Positions 13,001 to 24,432 of a stretch of 64,000 bases of DNA are shown piece by piece. The notes under the pieces are model-generated. The model searched no databases and was not told the DNA's origin. It worked only from the letters and a program-made list of their open reading frames with translations. Each line of letters starts with the position of its first letter. The first letter of the stretch is position 1. The DNA is from Dasyornis broadbenti (Eukaryota; Chordata; Aves; Passeriformes; Dasyornithidae): assembly GCA_013397935.1 (NCBI GenBank), contig VZRN01001776.1:164176-228175 (forward strand), given 5' to 3'. A program made the translations under genes and the position numbers.

Positions 13001-16000
13001 AACTACATATAGCCTACTCATTAGCAAAAAACTTAAATGAATCCCGCTGCTTTTGCATTTGAAATTGATCTTTTAATCAGGGGAAATATGCATTGGACAG
13101 AAGGTGCTGGACTGGTTGTTTTAGGTTACTGTGTCCTCTGAGGTTTCGAAACAGAAGATCCCATCAGCACTGCTGATTCTCCTCCAGACATTAGGTGGAG
13201 AAAACAACCTCCCTCATTCTGGGAACCTCCAGCCAATTTTTCAGTCTTGGATGTCCTGATCTTTGAACTGGGTTAAGTGCAAGAAGGGAAATGTTCCCTT
13301 TGCAGCGACAAATTGTGCTGTGAGGATCCTGATCCAACAACAAGTTGTAGCCCAAGAAACTGAGGAGTTTGGTTGTTGACTGCAAAATCAGGAGTCAGGG
13401 TAGCAAGAGAAGTGTAAAAACCAAGAAATTAAAAGGCAGCTGATACCAATCTCCTGTTCCGGCTGTAATTTAGGATATCTCTTTTTTTCTGAAGAGTCCT
13501 TCTGCATTGGAGAGATAAAGACCCACCTCAGCCCTGCTCTGAGGCTGAGCTGGTGCCTCTTAATGGAGATTCTATCTCCAGTTTCCTGCCTCCCATTCAT
13601 CCGGGGAGCAGATCTCAATGTCCCGTCGAATGCAGACGCAACAGAAAAAAAACAGGTCTCAAGACCCCCCTCATTTCCCCTCTCCTTGGGGTCCCTGCTC
13701 TGCTCCTGCCTTTTGGTGGTTCCTGATGCTTTCCAGACTCCCATGGCTGGAGGCCTCCCCTGGGCACCAGGCTGGCCTTTGCCGTAGCAGGGTGGTGGTG
13801 ACAGGCAGGGAAGGGTGGTGGCACTGGGCACTTCCTCAGCCGGCACCTCCCTCCCAGCTCAGCTGCTTTCTCCAAGCCCCATTGTTTTGTGGGATGGACT
13901 CTGAGCCACAGAAGATGTGGGAGCCCAGTCACACCAGGCACTTTATATCTGCTGTCCCATTTCCATTTCTCAGAGCCACATTTGTCACATTTGGCATTTT
14001 AAGTGGCTCTTAGAGCTGTTTTCTTTCTTTCTTTGACCTCCCCTCTTCCCCCTCCCTTCTAAATTTTGAGGGTTGACTTTCAGAGTCCTCATTTCAAAGA
14101 GGCTCTTTTGCATAAAGAACCAAAATATGCAATGCATAGAAAAAATCAAGTGCAATACAAGCAGTAATTGAAAGCCAAGCCCTGGATTTGCACTGAAGAT
14201 TGGCAAAAGCTGCCTTTTATCCCCTCTCGTTTGTACTCCAGGAGTACCTCACTCTCATTTTTCCAATCTCACGGTGCTGAGCTGGGTCTGGACAATCAGC
14301 TCCTGGCTAATTGCCATGGCAGGGGCAGGCCTGGTGTGTGACACCCCTGGAGGTGGCCAAATCCACAGGGAGATGGCCCAGCATCATGAGGGAAGATGAC
14401 CTAAGGCTCCTGGCCAAGGACATTGGTGTCCCACCACAGCACTGAGTGAGAAACACCTCCAGTACTGTCCTGGAATCATGGAATGGTTTGGGTGGGAAGG
14501 GACCTTAAAGCTCATCCTGTACCACCCCTGCCATGGGCAGGGACACCTTCTGTGGACCAGGCTGCTCCAAGCCCCGTCCAGCCTGGCCAGATAGGGATGC
14601 ACGCGATGTTTGAGTGGCTCCTCCTGCAATGGTCTTCTGCTGGAGCTGGTGTTGCTCCCACAGCGCAATGGGCTCATCCCTGTGATGGGGTTGTTTGGGA
14701 GCCACCCTCAGGCTCAGAACCCTCTCCAAGGAGATGCTCACACAACAAATTCCTATTTTTGGCAACAAAACTCTTCAGAGACTAAAAATTTCCAGGAAAT
14801 TTATTGCACAGGGGCAGCACTTGAGACGAGCCCATGGTGCTCATCACACTGTCCCGCAGCTTTCACAGCCTCACCGCCATCTTTTGGGGACCAAGTTGTC
14901 CTTCTCTGTGTGTCCCAATTCCCAAAGTCCTGGGGCTATAAAAGAATCTCAGCTTCTGCTTCTTTTCTCTTTTAAAGCAACATTTCTCACACCTCACTTT
15001 GCTCAAAATGTTGCTGCCTGAAAGCAGCAGCCAAAAGACGAGAACATCACATTTTTTCAGAGAACATCACCACTTCTGAGATTCTGCAGCTCGTTTCATG
15101 ATTTTGCAGCCATTGCCAATAGCGTTAAATCATTTCCCTCCTACCCGCCTCGGGGTTCCTGGAGGACGAAGCCAGAGGTTGAGGAAAATCCAGAGGTCCT
15201 GGAGGACCCTGACCACACACGGTGCAGCTGGGAGGGAGCCCTGGAGCTGCCTGGGTGCAAAACTGTGGCTCAGTGGGACCTGTGCCGCATTGGCCAAGGA
15301 CATCCTGGCACTGTCACACGGCAGCAGGAGGGTGACACAGCCAGGGCAGGGCCACCCGCTCAGCACCCTCGGGCAGACTCGCTGCTGCCCACGGCATCAG
15401 GGGGTCTCACAGCTCCTTTTGGGACACGAAGGGTCTGTCAAGGGTTGGAGGGCAGCACTCACTGATAGACACAAATTAAATTGTCATTTCCCTCAGGCGC
15501 CGGGAGTCTCCAGCTCCCTGCTTACCTGCCCCACCCCACACATTTGGGACGAGGGGCCGAGCACAGGCTGAGCGATCCTTGCTGACATTCTGCTTGTGCA
15601 GTGACAGAGTCCACATCAGGATGCAGCCTCAGGCTGAAAACCGAGCTCAGTTTGGAAACAAGATTAGTTTTCTGAGCAGAAAGGATTGACACTGGCTGTT
15701 GAGGTGAGGGATGCTGCTGGAGGATCTGAAGAAAATTGCTTTTCTTTGAGCAGAGAGGGCAACTCGCTCTCCTTCACCTTCCTTGGACAGCAGGCGTGTC
15801 TCCTCCACACCAGGGCAGACCCTTCACTGTGAGGTCCCTGTGTTTCCTTCTTCCCTCCCTGCCATTTCCAGCCCTCCCACGCTCCCCCTTCCCCTGCAGC
15901 ACCTGGTCGCAGTGGGAGCTGCTGGGATGCCGCAGGTGAGCTGTCGGTGCCGGTCCGTGGTGGAGCCTCTGTGGTTACTCAGCCCCACCTCCGAGGTGAG

Positions 16001-19000
16001 GACAGCTGGGCAAGTGATCTGAAAGATGCTCTGCAGTTACTGGAAGCCTGTGGTTTGTTCCCAAAGCTGTGATTCATTGCCAGAGCTGCAGGAGTCCAGC
16101 AGCACAGACACCCAGAGAGAGGCAGGGATCCAGCTCCAGTGAGGCCAGCAGCAGCCCCAGGAGGGGGTGTGGGGAGCTCTGCCAGCCTGGTGGGGTGTTG
16201 TGGCTGCTGCCAGGGACCAGAGGTGTGATAGGAAAATCTCCTTGGCTCTGCAGGCAAAGACTTGACTCCATCCTGTCGCTGGAACCTGAAATGTGGCAGG
16301 TTTAGCTCAGATGCAGGTGGGCACTGTGGGCGTGTGTGGGTATTGGGGAGCAGGGAAGCCTCCTGAGGCTCTGGGAGGTGCCAAGCTCAGGGTGGGCTGA
16401 TCTCCGGCTGTGCTTTGAGGTTTGGTCCCACTGGGACTGGTGGCATCAGGAGAGGCGCAGAGTTGGGGGAACATGTCCAGCTTCTCAATCGATCCAGGCA
16501 CTGCTGGAGCTGGGGGGGTCACCTGTTCCCACACCTGTGAACACTCTCTGGATGGACATCCCTGATGGATCCTCATTTTTGTACTGCCAGTCTGCGCTGC
16601 AGATACCCTGGCATGGCCTGGTTGCCCTGTGGTTGCCCCATTCCCACTCCCAGCCATTTTAGCCCATAAAGCTCTTTTCTACCGTATTTCCACAATGTCT
16701 TGTGTGGATGTTTGTGTCCCTGGGGCTGCTTTTGGATGTGCCCACATTCCTCTGCAGTCTTCAGGGACCTCAGGATGCCTCCAAGGCCCTGGGAGATGTG
16801 TCAGGGCGGCTGAACCCACACTGACGCTGAACCCACACCAAGGCAGCAGCATCTCCCCAGGCTCTGTTTGGGGTCCAGGACATCTGCAAATGCTCCAGGT
16901 CCCTCCACAACCTTCTCTGACAAAGCCCAAAGCACAAAACCTCCTTTTTGTGTTCTTCTCTCGCCGTGTGCTGGAGCTGTGACCAGCTCCAGCTTCTCCC
17001 ACCACTGAATGACGCCCTCACCAAAGCCCTGGGGACGCTGTGTTTCAGTGTGTGGGGACCAGTCCATTTTGGCAGCGTGAATTCGTTCTCCTCAGCCTCA
17101 TAATCACCCTCGCCCGCATCCATTAGAGAATTACTGGCTGCTAGAGGTGATCGCAAACATGCAGAGGTCTTGCCAGACACTTTGCCCAGCCAGAGCTGTT
17201 TGTGCTTTGCAGGCGCTCGTTGCAGAGTGATTGCTACAGAGTCACCATGTTGGGAGGGTAAAACCAAACCCTGGCCACAAATGGACCAGGATGGACAGCA
17301 GTGGGATGGACGCATCCATCCTCGCCCATGCTTTCGGGGTCTCTCCTGGTGGCTTTGGGGGAAGTTTGCATCAAGAAGCCTCCTGGTGTGGAGGCATCTC
17401 CTTATACTGCAGTGGAGGGGCCCTAAACAGTTTTGGGAGCAGAGATCCTCAAAGAAGAGGCTGCTCATGCCCAGCTCCTGTCTGGGGAGCCGGTAGTGGC
17501 TACAGCTCCAGGTCACCATGTGTGGGCCAAGCTGCCAGCTTAGGAAGGTGCCAGCTGCTCTCAGAGCTGGGCCAAGCAGGAAAGACACCATATGGTGAGA
17601 AAATCCTTTCCTGTCTCTCAGTGGGGTTGTCCCAGCCCTGCGCGGATGCTCTGCAGGGCAGTGACAGCCAAGAGTGCTCCAGCGATAGCCGTGACCTCTG
17701 GAATTACAGTTCAGGGTACACAGGGACACCCACTGAAGTGTGGGTGGGAGGAGCCACCCGTGGGGAACATCCATCCCTGGACTCCTTCCCAGCTTGGGAC
17801 CTCCTGTGCCCTCCTCTCTTTGCAGCACATGGCCCAGGGAGCACCGGGCAGCCACAGCCCCCTGGGCTGTCCCAGTGCCAGCTCCAGACTGGGGCAGCTG
17901 GTGGTGATGGGAGCAGGGCAGCCCTGGCCTGGGCTCAGTGCTCGCCAGAGGGGTTCCAGGAGGAGATTCGGATGCAGCCCCACCCGTGTGTGTGGTGGGT
18001 AAAAGGCGCCTGTTCCCACTGGTGCCTCTCCTGCCCTGGGAATCCTCCAAAGGCGAGACCTGTAGAAAAGGCACCATTGTCCTCATCCAACTGTCCCTCA
18101 CCCCAAGCAGACAGATAGGGGTGAGGTATCAGGAAGACATTTTCCTCCTCAGCTTCTTTTAAATCAGGTCCCCAGGGCAGAGCCTGAGGCCAGGATTCCG
18201 TGTCACAGCCACCTGGCCTGTCCCCTCCCACCAAGAGGGAATGTTTCCCATTCCCTCTTGTCCCAGGGATCTGCTGGCGCTTCTCAGGTTTTTCCCACAG
18301 CTCAAACCTCTTGCCGACCAAGGAGCCAGAGGTGCTGGGAGGGGTCACACACAGGGTCCTCCAGGTCCCTTTGGAGCACGGGGCAGTGGCTCTGTGGTGG
18401 GATGCAGGACTCGGGCTGGAAATGCTGTGCTGATGGGGACTGCTGGGCTGCTCTGGTGCAGGACAGGGGCTCCAGCACCAGCCAACACCAGTGTCCTTGC
18501 TGGATGCGCTCTCCTGGCTCACCTGAAACACCAGACTAGTTTCTTCTGCCTTTACTTGCCAGCTGGCTTTTGACAAGCAACCACTCTGGGATTTGGGGAT
18601 CAGGACAATTTCCCATGTATCCCAAGGGGGTGCTGGTAGGACCAGTTCCTCCATTCCAAGCACTTGTAGGAACAAGCTGTCATGTCCATCCAAATACCAG
18701 CTTTGACTGATGTTGGTTGACCTTTGTCCCTCCCAAGGCCACCACTCACACGGTGACACACCCACCAGTGGCCACAAACCCACGTTTGTTACCATTCTGG
18801 GATTCTATGAAGAAGGATACGACCTTTCACTTCCAGGAGCAGAGGTGACAAAGGCTCCATGGTCAGGGCTCCTTCTGCAGCACTTCCCACCTTGTGTGAG
18901 TGCCCAGGGGCCTCCTTGTCCCAGCCCCGAGCTGTGGCTGCCCTTGTCCTCGCAGGACCCAGACACCATTTTGCATTTCTCAGGTCCTCATTTCTGAGCA

Positions 19001-22000
19001 GCTTTGAACACCAACAATCTGAGTTTTCCCACCCAGCAGCCTCCAAGACACTGAAAGATCTGAAGGGAAGATATAGCCAGGAGAAAGGAGCAGGAATCCA
19101 AATCCTCTGTGATCAAAGCACTTTTGTCTAGAGAGTTTCAATTAGATCAGGACATGGTCTGGCTGCTTTTTCTTGCTGTGTTCATCCTGCAGATGAGCTT
19201 CATGTCAGCTTGGCCTCCTTTCCGCCTGCCACGTTGGCTCCAGCTTCTTTTCATTAGCGATGGTCTGTCTTCATTAGTGAATTAATTCCCCAGGAATTGC
19301 GCTGCAATAAACTCTCCAGAGCAAAGACCATCAAAGCCACATCTTGGCACTGGCTGGACAACAGCAAGTGTTTCGTGGACAGAAAAACTAATCACAGAAC
19401 TGCTAAAACCCTCCGCATTTTATTCAAACCAGGCCTAGAGTCTTTGAAGCTTTTTCAAACAAAACAAAAGATGTTTGGTGAGTGTTGGGTTTGGATTGAC
19501 CTGTGGATCGGAATCTTGGAAATGAGCCCTCATCTCTCTCAGGGAACAAACCCCAAGGCAAAGGTGAAATCCATGAAAGCAATGAATGCTCCGTTCTCCA
19601 CTCGCTTTCAGACATGCCCTAATATCTGAAATGGTCACAAGGGCTTTGCCTACCCAAGGCCAGATACCTCCAGAGCAGGGCCTGGACTGAGCTGGGCTCC
19701 CTGGGCCACAGCAGAGAGGGATGCAGAGCTCTGGACACATCAAGATGTGGTAGAAGAAGTTGAATTTAGTCTGAGAATGAGGACCAAAGGGAAAGGAGGG
19801 CAGATGGTGTCTTCAGAGTGATGGCCAGGGGGACATTACAAAAGTCTGGAGTGTCAGGACAAGGGGGAATGGCTTCCCACTGTCAGTGCAGGGTTAGATG
19901 GATACTGGGGAGGAATTCTTCCCTATGAGGGCAGGGAGGCCCTGGCACAGGGTGCCCAGAGAAGCTGTGGCTGCCCCTGGATCCCTGGAAGTGTCCAAGG
20001 CCAGGCTGGACAGGGCTTGGAGCAGCCTGGGACAGTGGAAGTTGTCCCTGCCCACGGCAAGGAGATGGGAATCTATGGAAGTAGAGTGGAAGGAGAAGAG
20101 ATTTAAGTCCCTTCGCTCCCAAACTATTCTAGGATCCTAGGATCTCCTTGAGAAAAGGGGCCTCAGTGACCATTCCATCCTCATCCTCTCCTGGAGGCAG
20201 CATCTTTCCCTGGAGAGCTGCTCCCTGTCTCCCTGTCAGCTCTGCGCAGCCCCTGGGGACAATTTGTCGGCCTCCACCCATCACCTCTTCCCTTTCCCTG
20301 GGGACCGAACAGCTCCAGCAATAATTGCCATTTTGCCTCTTGGCATTATCTTCTAAACCCTCAAAGCCAATTTTGTTCCACACCACAGTTCCTGCCCATC
20401 CCATCTCAACGATGAGGCCTTGGGTCGATGCCCATCTCTGTGGGGAAGGGATGGTGCAAAAGCCACCAGCGAGGGAGGGCAGGGGGAACATCTACCAATT
20501 GTGGTCAGGCTCAGAGCCCCACAGGCAGAAGAAACAAACCCGAAGTGGATGAGGATGGATGAGGATGTCATCCATGACAACTGCCATGGATGTTTTAGTC
20601 ATGGCTGTTAATAAAAATAATTGCAGTAATAAAATTGCAATGATGCTGGTAATTGCTTCAGTGCTGATGAGAATAATAAGATTATTTATTAACTGTGAGC
20701 CATTATCAGCATTTTCTAGTGCTTCTGCCTCTCAGACAGCCCCAAACTCCAGCCGTATCACTTTAATGTAAAATGAGGCAAATGAGGAAAGCTTTTTCTT
20801 TATGGCATAGACAAGGACAAACATTAGGAATAGCAAAGTCAGTCGCTGTCCCGGTGCTAACTGTCCCCTCACCACGTGGCAGGTGTTGAGAATTAGGTGG
20901 GGTCTTGCATTTCCACCCTTTACAGAATCACGAATCATTAAGGTTAGAAAAGACCTTTGAGACGATCAAGTCCAAGCTGTGACCTTGTCACCCAGACCAG
21001 AGCACTGAGTGCCACATCCAGGCCTTCCTTGGACACCTCCAAGGAAAATAAATTGTAAAAGGAATTGAAGTTGGACTTGTGGCCTTCGGAGCAGCTGAGC
21101 CCCATGAGAGCTCCATGGTCAGACCCAGTGGATGGATGGACCTGGTGGGATGGACAGAGGGGAACTTGGAGCAATTTTGTGGCTTTTGTCATTCTCCATG
21201 TGGGGCTGATGGGGACAGTGGACGGGGGCCCCAGGGAACACATTTCCTGCAGCTGCCTCTGCCCTTGGCTTGTTCCTTGAGGCAGCAAAGGAACAAAACC
21301 CCAGCTCCAAACGTTGCTGTTTTCTATGGGTTTTTTGGTGGAGCCACATTTCCTGTGATGGTGGCACACACGTGCCAGAGGATGATGGCCAGGTTTGCTC
21401 TGGCTGCTTCTGCCGGGACACCCTCGACCCTTGTGGGGCAAAGCAAAGGGAGAAGCAGGGAGCGCAGGTCCTGCTCCCAAACTCTGCCGGGCCAGGCACT
21501 GCAGCAAGGGGTAAAGACGTGTGCAGTGAGGAGGGATGGACGTGGAGCATGGCAGAGGGGTGGCTGTGCAGGAAGGAGGGATGGACCCTGTGCGTGGGTG
21601 GTGGCTGCGAGCCCTGGGACCATGTCTGGGGACTGCGGTGCCAGCGCTGCTGCTCAGCAGCTTTGTCTGTCGGGCTACGGCTCCCACACAGCTCTGCAGG
21701 ACAGGAGGCACCCGGGGTGGGAGCTTGTCCAGCAACATCAACAGAAGGCCCTGGAAACCCCCAGGAGCGGGAAATAGGACACAGTTTGCAGGGCTTGCAA
21801 AGAAGGAAGGAGCTGGGGCAGGAGGATGGTGCTGCTGTTTTTGGAGTCACCCTCCAAGCAGCTCGAGCCTGGGGAGGTGGCAGTGGGGTGTCACAGCTGG
21901 AGGGAACATCAGCCCTCCCCAGGGACCTGCTATCGGTGACGTGGGATGCAAGGGTCAGCACACAGCCCCACGGGAGCCTCTGGCATCCCTCTGCCACCCC

Positions 22001-24078
22001 CTGCTCCCATGGACCCCCCTCCCTGTTCCCTTCACTTGACCCCCAGTGCTGGCTCTCTCCTACCACCCCTCGTCTCCCCATGCCCCAGCTCTGCCTGCCC
22101 TGAGCCTTTCTCAGGGTCTCCTGCCCTCTCTCCTCCCCACAAGGAATAAATCACCCTCCAAATCCAGCCTTGGTTCTCAGAGGAAACAGCTGCCCACACT
22201 GTCACACCATTCCCATGGGACCTGGCTGCCACCAGGATGTTGTGAAGCTTTTCCCAGAGAACAGGAGGTCTATTCAGGAAAGCTGTCAGGGACCAGTGCC
22301 TCTGGACCCTCTGGAATCCTGGAGACTGATGTCTCCTCCTTCAGCCTGTGCCCATCCATGTTCCCACCTTGATGCCTTGCCCGTGATAGGGGTCTTGAGA
22401 AGGGAGAGTGAGTTTGGGTCCTTGGCTGTATAAAAAAGGCCACAAATGCACAGGTTCCATCACAGGTAAACGCTGCAGACCTGCAGCAGGGAGCTCTGAG
22501 CAGCAGGGTGGGGAATCCAGGTTTGCCAGCCACCTGCACGTGATCCCCACGGCTGGGTTAACACCAGCAGCACTGAGACGCAGCAAACAGTCAGGAAAAC
22601 GTTTTTTGTTCAATCCCCTTTGGTGGGAAGCAATAACTCTTGGGCTGAGAATCTTCTCGGCCTCCAAGGAAAAGCTTTTTGGAGGGTCGGGGGGGGAAAA
22701 TCAATCCAGCAGACTGCACTTCCCGCTTGGCGAGCTCTGGAGAGATGAGCCCATCCCCAGTGCCTCCCCAGGGGCAACAGGGAGGGAGCAGAGCCCAGCC
22801 AGAGCACAGCTCTCCTCCTCCTCCTCCTCCTCCTGCCCTTGGCATCAGCCCATCAGGAAAGAGGGTTTTGTCAATCCGAGTGCATTAGGAGATGAAACAG
22901 GCTGTGCCTAGGAGCTTCCCCAGGGGTCCATTAGCACCCGCAGATGCTTCCTCCATCCCAGCACATCCCAGGGGATGCTTTTGCTGGCGATTTCCTCCCC
23001 AGGCACAGGGGAGTTGTCTGGGACAGGGAGCTGGCAGGGCTGGTGCCTGGCGGGAGAAGAGGGGACCTGCTGCTCTGGGTGCAGATGCTCAGGTGGAAAC
23101 TGGGCTCCAGGGCACATGAACCCCCTCCAAGACATGAAGGCTGGACGCTCAGGCACATTCCTGGTGCTAATGCATTCCCTGGCTTGGCATCAACCCCCAG
23201 AGCTCCCTGGTTGTGTCTGGGGTCTCTGGCATCCCAGGACACAGACAGGGAAACCAGTCCGTGAACAGTCATCAGAGCAGGCCGTTACGCACTGCCAGGG
23301 CAGGGAGGGATGCGCCTCCTCCTAATCCCAGCACAGGCACTGCCACCCCACCCCTGCCAGCCCAGCGGGAGCTGCACAAGCCCCAGGCAGAGCATCCCAC
23401 CCATGTCTAACTCCTTCCTGCGGCTGCTGTCTCTCCCACAGATATAAGAGCGTGGTAACACCGCGGCGGGCAGCCGTGGCCATCGCCTGCTGTTGGATTG
23501 TCTCCTTCCTGGTGGGACTCACCCCCATGTTTGGCTGGAACAACCTCAACAAGATGCAGAGGACTCAGGAACTGAACGGCAGCCACACGGAGTTTGTCAT
23601 TACATGCCAGTTTGAGACAGTCATCAGCATGGAGTACATGGTGTACTTCAACTTCTTCGTCTGGGTCCTGCCTCCCCTGCTGCTGATGCTGCTCATCTAC
23701 CTGGAGGTCTTCAACCTCATCCGCAAGCAGCTCAACAAGAAGGTGTCCTCCAGCTCCAACGACCCCCAGAAGTACTACGGGAAGGAGCTGAAGATCGCCA
23801 AGTCCTTGGCGCTGGTCCTCTTCCTGTTTGCGCTCAGCTGGCTGCCCCTGCACGTCCTCAACTGCATCACCCTGTTCTGCCCGTCCTGCCAGACCCCGCA
23901 CATCCTCACCTACATCGCCATCTTCCTCACCCACGGCAACTCGGCCATGAACCCCATCGTCTACGCCTTCCGCATCAAGAAGTTCCGGACAGCCTTCTTG
24001 CAGATCTGGAACCAGTACTTCTGCTGCAAAACCAACAAAAATGCCACCAGCACCACCACGGCCGAGACGGGCAACTAG
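707..24078 (+). CDS. ADORA1: Adenosine A1 receptor (two coding exons, 707-1047 and 23442-24078)
   Basis: Class A G-protein-coupled receptor for adenosine in the plasma membrane. The family couples to Gi/o, lowers cAMP and opens K+ channels in brain and heart. The joined exons give 978 nt, 325 aa plus stop, against 326 aa in human, and align end to end. Visible hallmarks: seven membrane segments; DRY motif at 104-106; NPxxY at 284-288; Cys80 and Cys169 for the extracellular disulphide; Phe171-Glu172 and Thr277-His278 of the ligand pocket; an Asn-Gly-Ser glycosylation site at 159 in extracellular loop 2; C-terminal Cys pair for palmitoylation. The split inside the Arg codon before Tyr-Lys (residue 114) is the usual family intron position. 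The start is the ATG at 707, 43 bases after the acceptor. Residue 130 is Cys where human has Gly. Paralogues ADORA2A/2B/3 are excluded by near-identity to A1 through the TM core. Confidence 0.98.
3367..3488 (+). repeat. Intronic duplicated segment, copy A
   Basis: About 120 bases beginning near GTGTGACCCACA and running into a CR1 fragment. The same order and a very similar sequence recur at 11778-11893. I do not recognise the segment as a named repeat family. Confidence 0.6.
3489..3672 (-). repeat. CR1 LINE 3' fragment
   Basis: Begins with the TCATAGAATCCC terminus and the GGTGGGAAGGGACCTTAAAG block of avian CR1 read in reverse, then the conserved CCATGGGCAGG and GGCCTTGGACACT blocks. The element therefore lies on the minus strand. 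Confidence 0.9.
4560..4722 (+). repeat. G-rich minisatellite, about 28-bp unit, about 6 copies
   Basis: Tandem copies of a unit containing GGTGCTGGGGGATGTTTG followed by a G-run and AGAT. Copies differ mainly by GAGGGGG versus GGGGGG after the TTT. Each unit has several runs of three or more G on the plus strand. Confidence 0.9.
5672..5822 (+). repeat. CR1 LINE 3' fragment
   Basis: Plus-orientation CR1 tail: GTATCCAAGGCCAGGCTGG, then GAAGGTGTCCCTGCCCA, then the TTTAAGGTC block and a CCATGATTCCATGA terminus. Confidence 0.9.
7812..8083 (+). repeat. CR1 LINE 3' fragment
   Basis: Starts near the GGACAAGGAGCAATGGGTTC block, continues through GTGTCCAAGGCCAGG and AAGGTGTCCCTGCCC, and ends at the GGGATTCTGTG terminus, all typical of the avian CR1 3' end on the plus strand. 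Confidence 0.92.
11715..11776 (-). repeat. CR1 LINE terminal fragment
   Basis: Sixty-base minus-strand CR1 end (ATGGAATCCCAGAATGG, then GGAAGGGACCTTAAAG) immediately left of duplicated segment copy B. Confidence 0.8.
11778..11893 (+). repeat. Intronic duplicated segment, copy B
   Basis: Very similar to 3367-3488, with shared blocks such as TCTTGTGGGGATCC, CCACATTCCAG and CCTGGCACTGCCGAGGCTC. Like copy A it runs directly into a minus-strand CR1. Confidence 0.6.
11893..12345 (-). repeat. CR1 LINE 3' fragment, about 450 bp
   Basis: Long minus-strand CR1 copy. It contains the ATAGAATCCC terminus, CCATGGGCAGGGACAC, CCTTGGACACTTCCAGG, CACCCTGTGCCAGGGCCTCC, CCCCTTGTCCTGTCCCTCC and CTGGAGCCCCTTTAGGCACTGG blocks in the expected order. 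Confidence 0.93.
14472..14592 (-). repeat. CR1 LINE terminal fragment
   Basis: ATCATGGAATGGTTTGGGTG, the GGGACCTTAAAGCTCATCC block and CCATGGGCAGGGACACC mark a minus-strand CR1 end that stops within the CCAGCCTGGCC block. Confidence 0.88.
19848..20143 (+). repeat. CR1 LINE 3' fragment
   Basis: From GTGTCAGGACAAGGGGGAAT through the GGCCCTGGCACAGGGTGCCC, GTGTCCAAGGCCAGGCTGG and TTGTCCCTGCCCA blocks to a TAGGATCCTAGGATCT tail, plus strand. Confidence 0.9.
20590..20840. promoter_or_regulatory. AT-rich island, candidate conserved non-coding element
   Basis: A 250-bp AT-rich block rich in ATTA/TAAT cores and AATAATAAGATTATTTATTAA-like runs inside an otherwise GC-rich intron. No repeat family is recognised. 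Regulatory function is only inferred from composition. Confidence 0.25.
20922..21050 (-). repeat. Older CR1 LINE fragment
   Basis: ACAGAATCACGAATCATTAA, then GGTTAGAAAAGACCTTTGAG and ATCAAGTCCAA, match the 3' end of an older, diverged avian CR1 subfamily in reverse orientation. Confidence 0.8.
22814..22834 (+). repeat. (CCT)7 microsatellite
   Basis: Seven uninterrupted CCT units within the ADORA1 intron. Confidence 0.9.
23442..24078 (+). CDS. ADORA1: ADORA1 coding exon 2
   Basis: Acceptor CTCTCCCACAG ends at 23441. The exon completes codon 114 and encodes residues 115-325: TM4 to TM7, the NPxxY motif and the short cytoplasmic tail, ending at TAG 24076-24078. The 3' end sits inside a 21-bp tandem duplication (24069-24110). 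Confidence 0.97.
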
Positions 24079-24110
24079 GAACTGGGAGAGGGCAACTAGG
24101 AACTGGGAGA
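24069..24110 (+). repeat. ADORA1: 21-bp tandem duplication spanning the ADORA1 stop codon
   Basis: Two perfect copies (24069-24089 and 24090-24110) of a unit that includes Gly-Asn and the TAG stop. Because 21 is a multiple of three, a second in-frame TAG lies at 24097-24099. Confidence 0.95.
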
Positions 24111-24432
24111 GGGCAGAGAGCGGGGTCTGTGCCCACCTGGTCCCCACCTAGAGGCTGCTCCTGCTGTCACAGGAAGGGGTGGCGAGGACCCGAGGGGTTC
24201 TGAGTTCAGCAACCCCGCGCAGCCCCCAGGAGCTGCCTTGGGGGGTTATTTATTCACAAGCATTGTACTGTTTGGATATTGTAGCCTGCACTGTTCCCTT
24301 CTGGTTTGGGTTTTTTTTCCCTGTTTGTTTTCGTTTTTCATTTTTTTAAGGGTTGCCAAGTATTTAAGGAGAAATTGTACAGACAAAGACGCAGTTTATC
24401 TTCATGCAAATAAAGTCCAGTGATGCAAACCA
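24079..24432 (+). other. ADORA1: ADORA1 3' UTR
   Basis: Sequence after the stop ends with a T-rich stretch (24308-24348), an AAGTATTTAAGG block and an AATAAA signal. The cleavage site is assumed 15-25 bases after the signal. Longer 3' UTRs using later signals cannot be excluded. Confidence 0.7.
24409..24414 (+). terminator. ADORA1: ADORA1 poly(A) signal AATAAA
   Basis: Canonical AATAAA in ATGCAAATAAAGTCC, 331 bases after the stop codon, followed by GT-containing DNA. Confidence 0.8.

Larger units (their letters stand above)
1048..23441 (+). other. ADORA1: ADORA1 main intron (22.4 kb)
   Basis: Large intron with no coding sequence that I recognise on either strand. It holds eight CR1 fragments, a G-rich minisatellite (4560-4722), a duplicated roughly 120-bp segment (3367-3488 and 11778-11893), a (CCT)7 run (22814-22834) and several AT-rich islands (about 12580-13080, 13990-14220, 20590-20840). 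A 443-codon open frame on the minus strand (16770-18101) is unexplained. The rest appears to be unique intronic DNA. Confidence 0.9.

Noticed and set aside
18786..18830. Possible CR1 terminus (ATTCTGGGATTCTATGA)
   Set aside because: Too short, with no supporting CR1 blocks on either side.
21079..22103. Overlapping 320-, 277- and 232-codon frames on both strands
   Set aside because: Several frames are open at once, which points to stop-poor composition. No splice signals or known domains were recognised.
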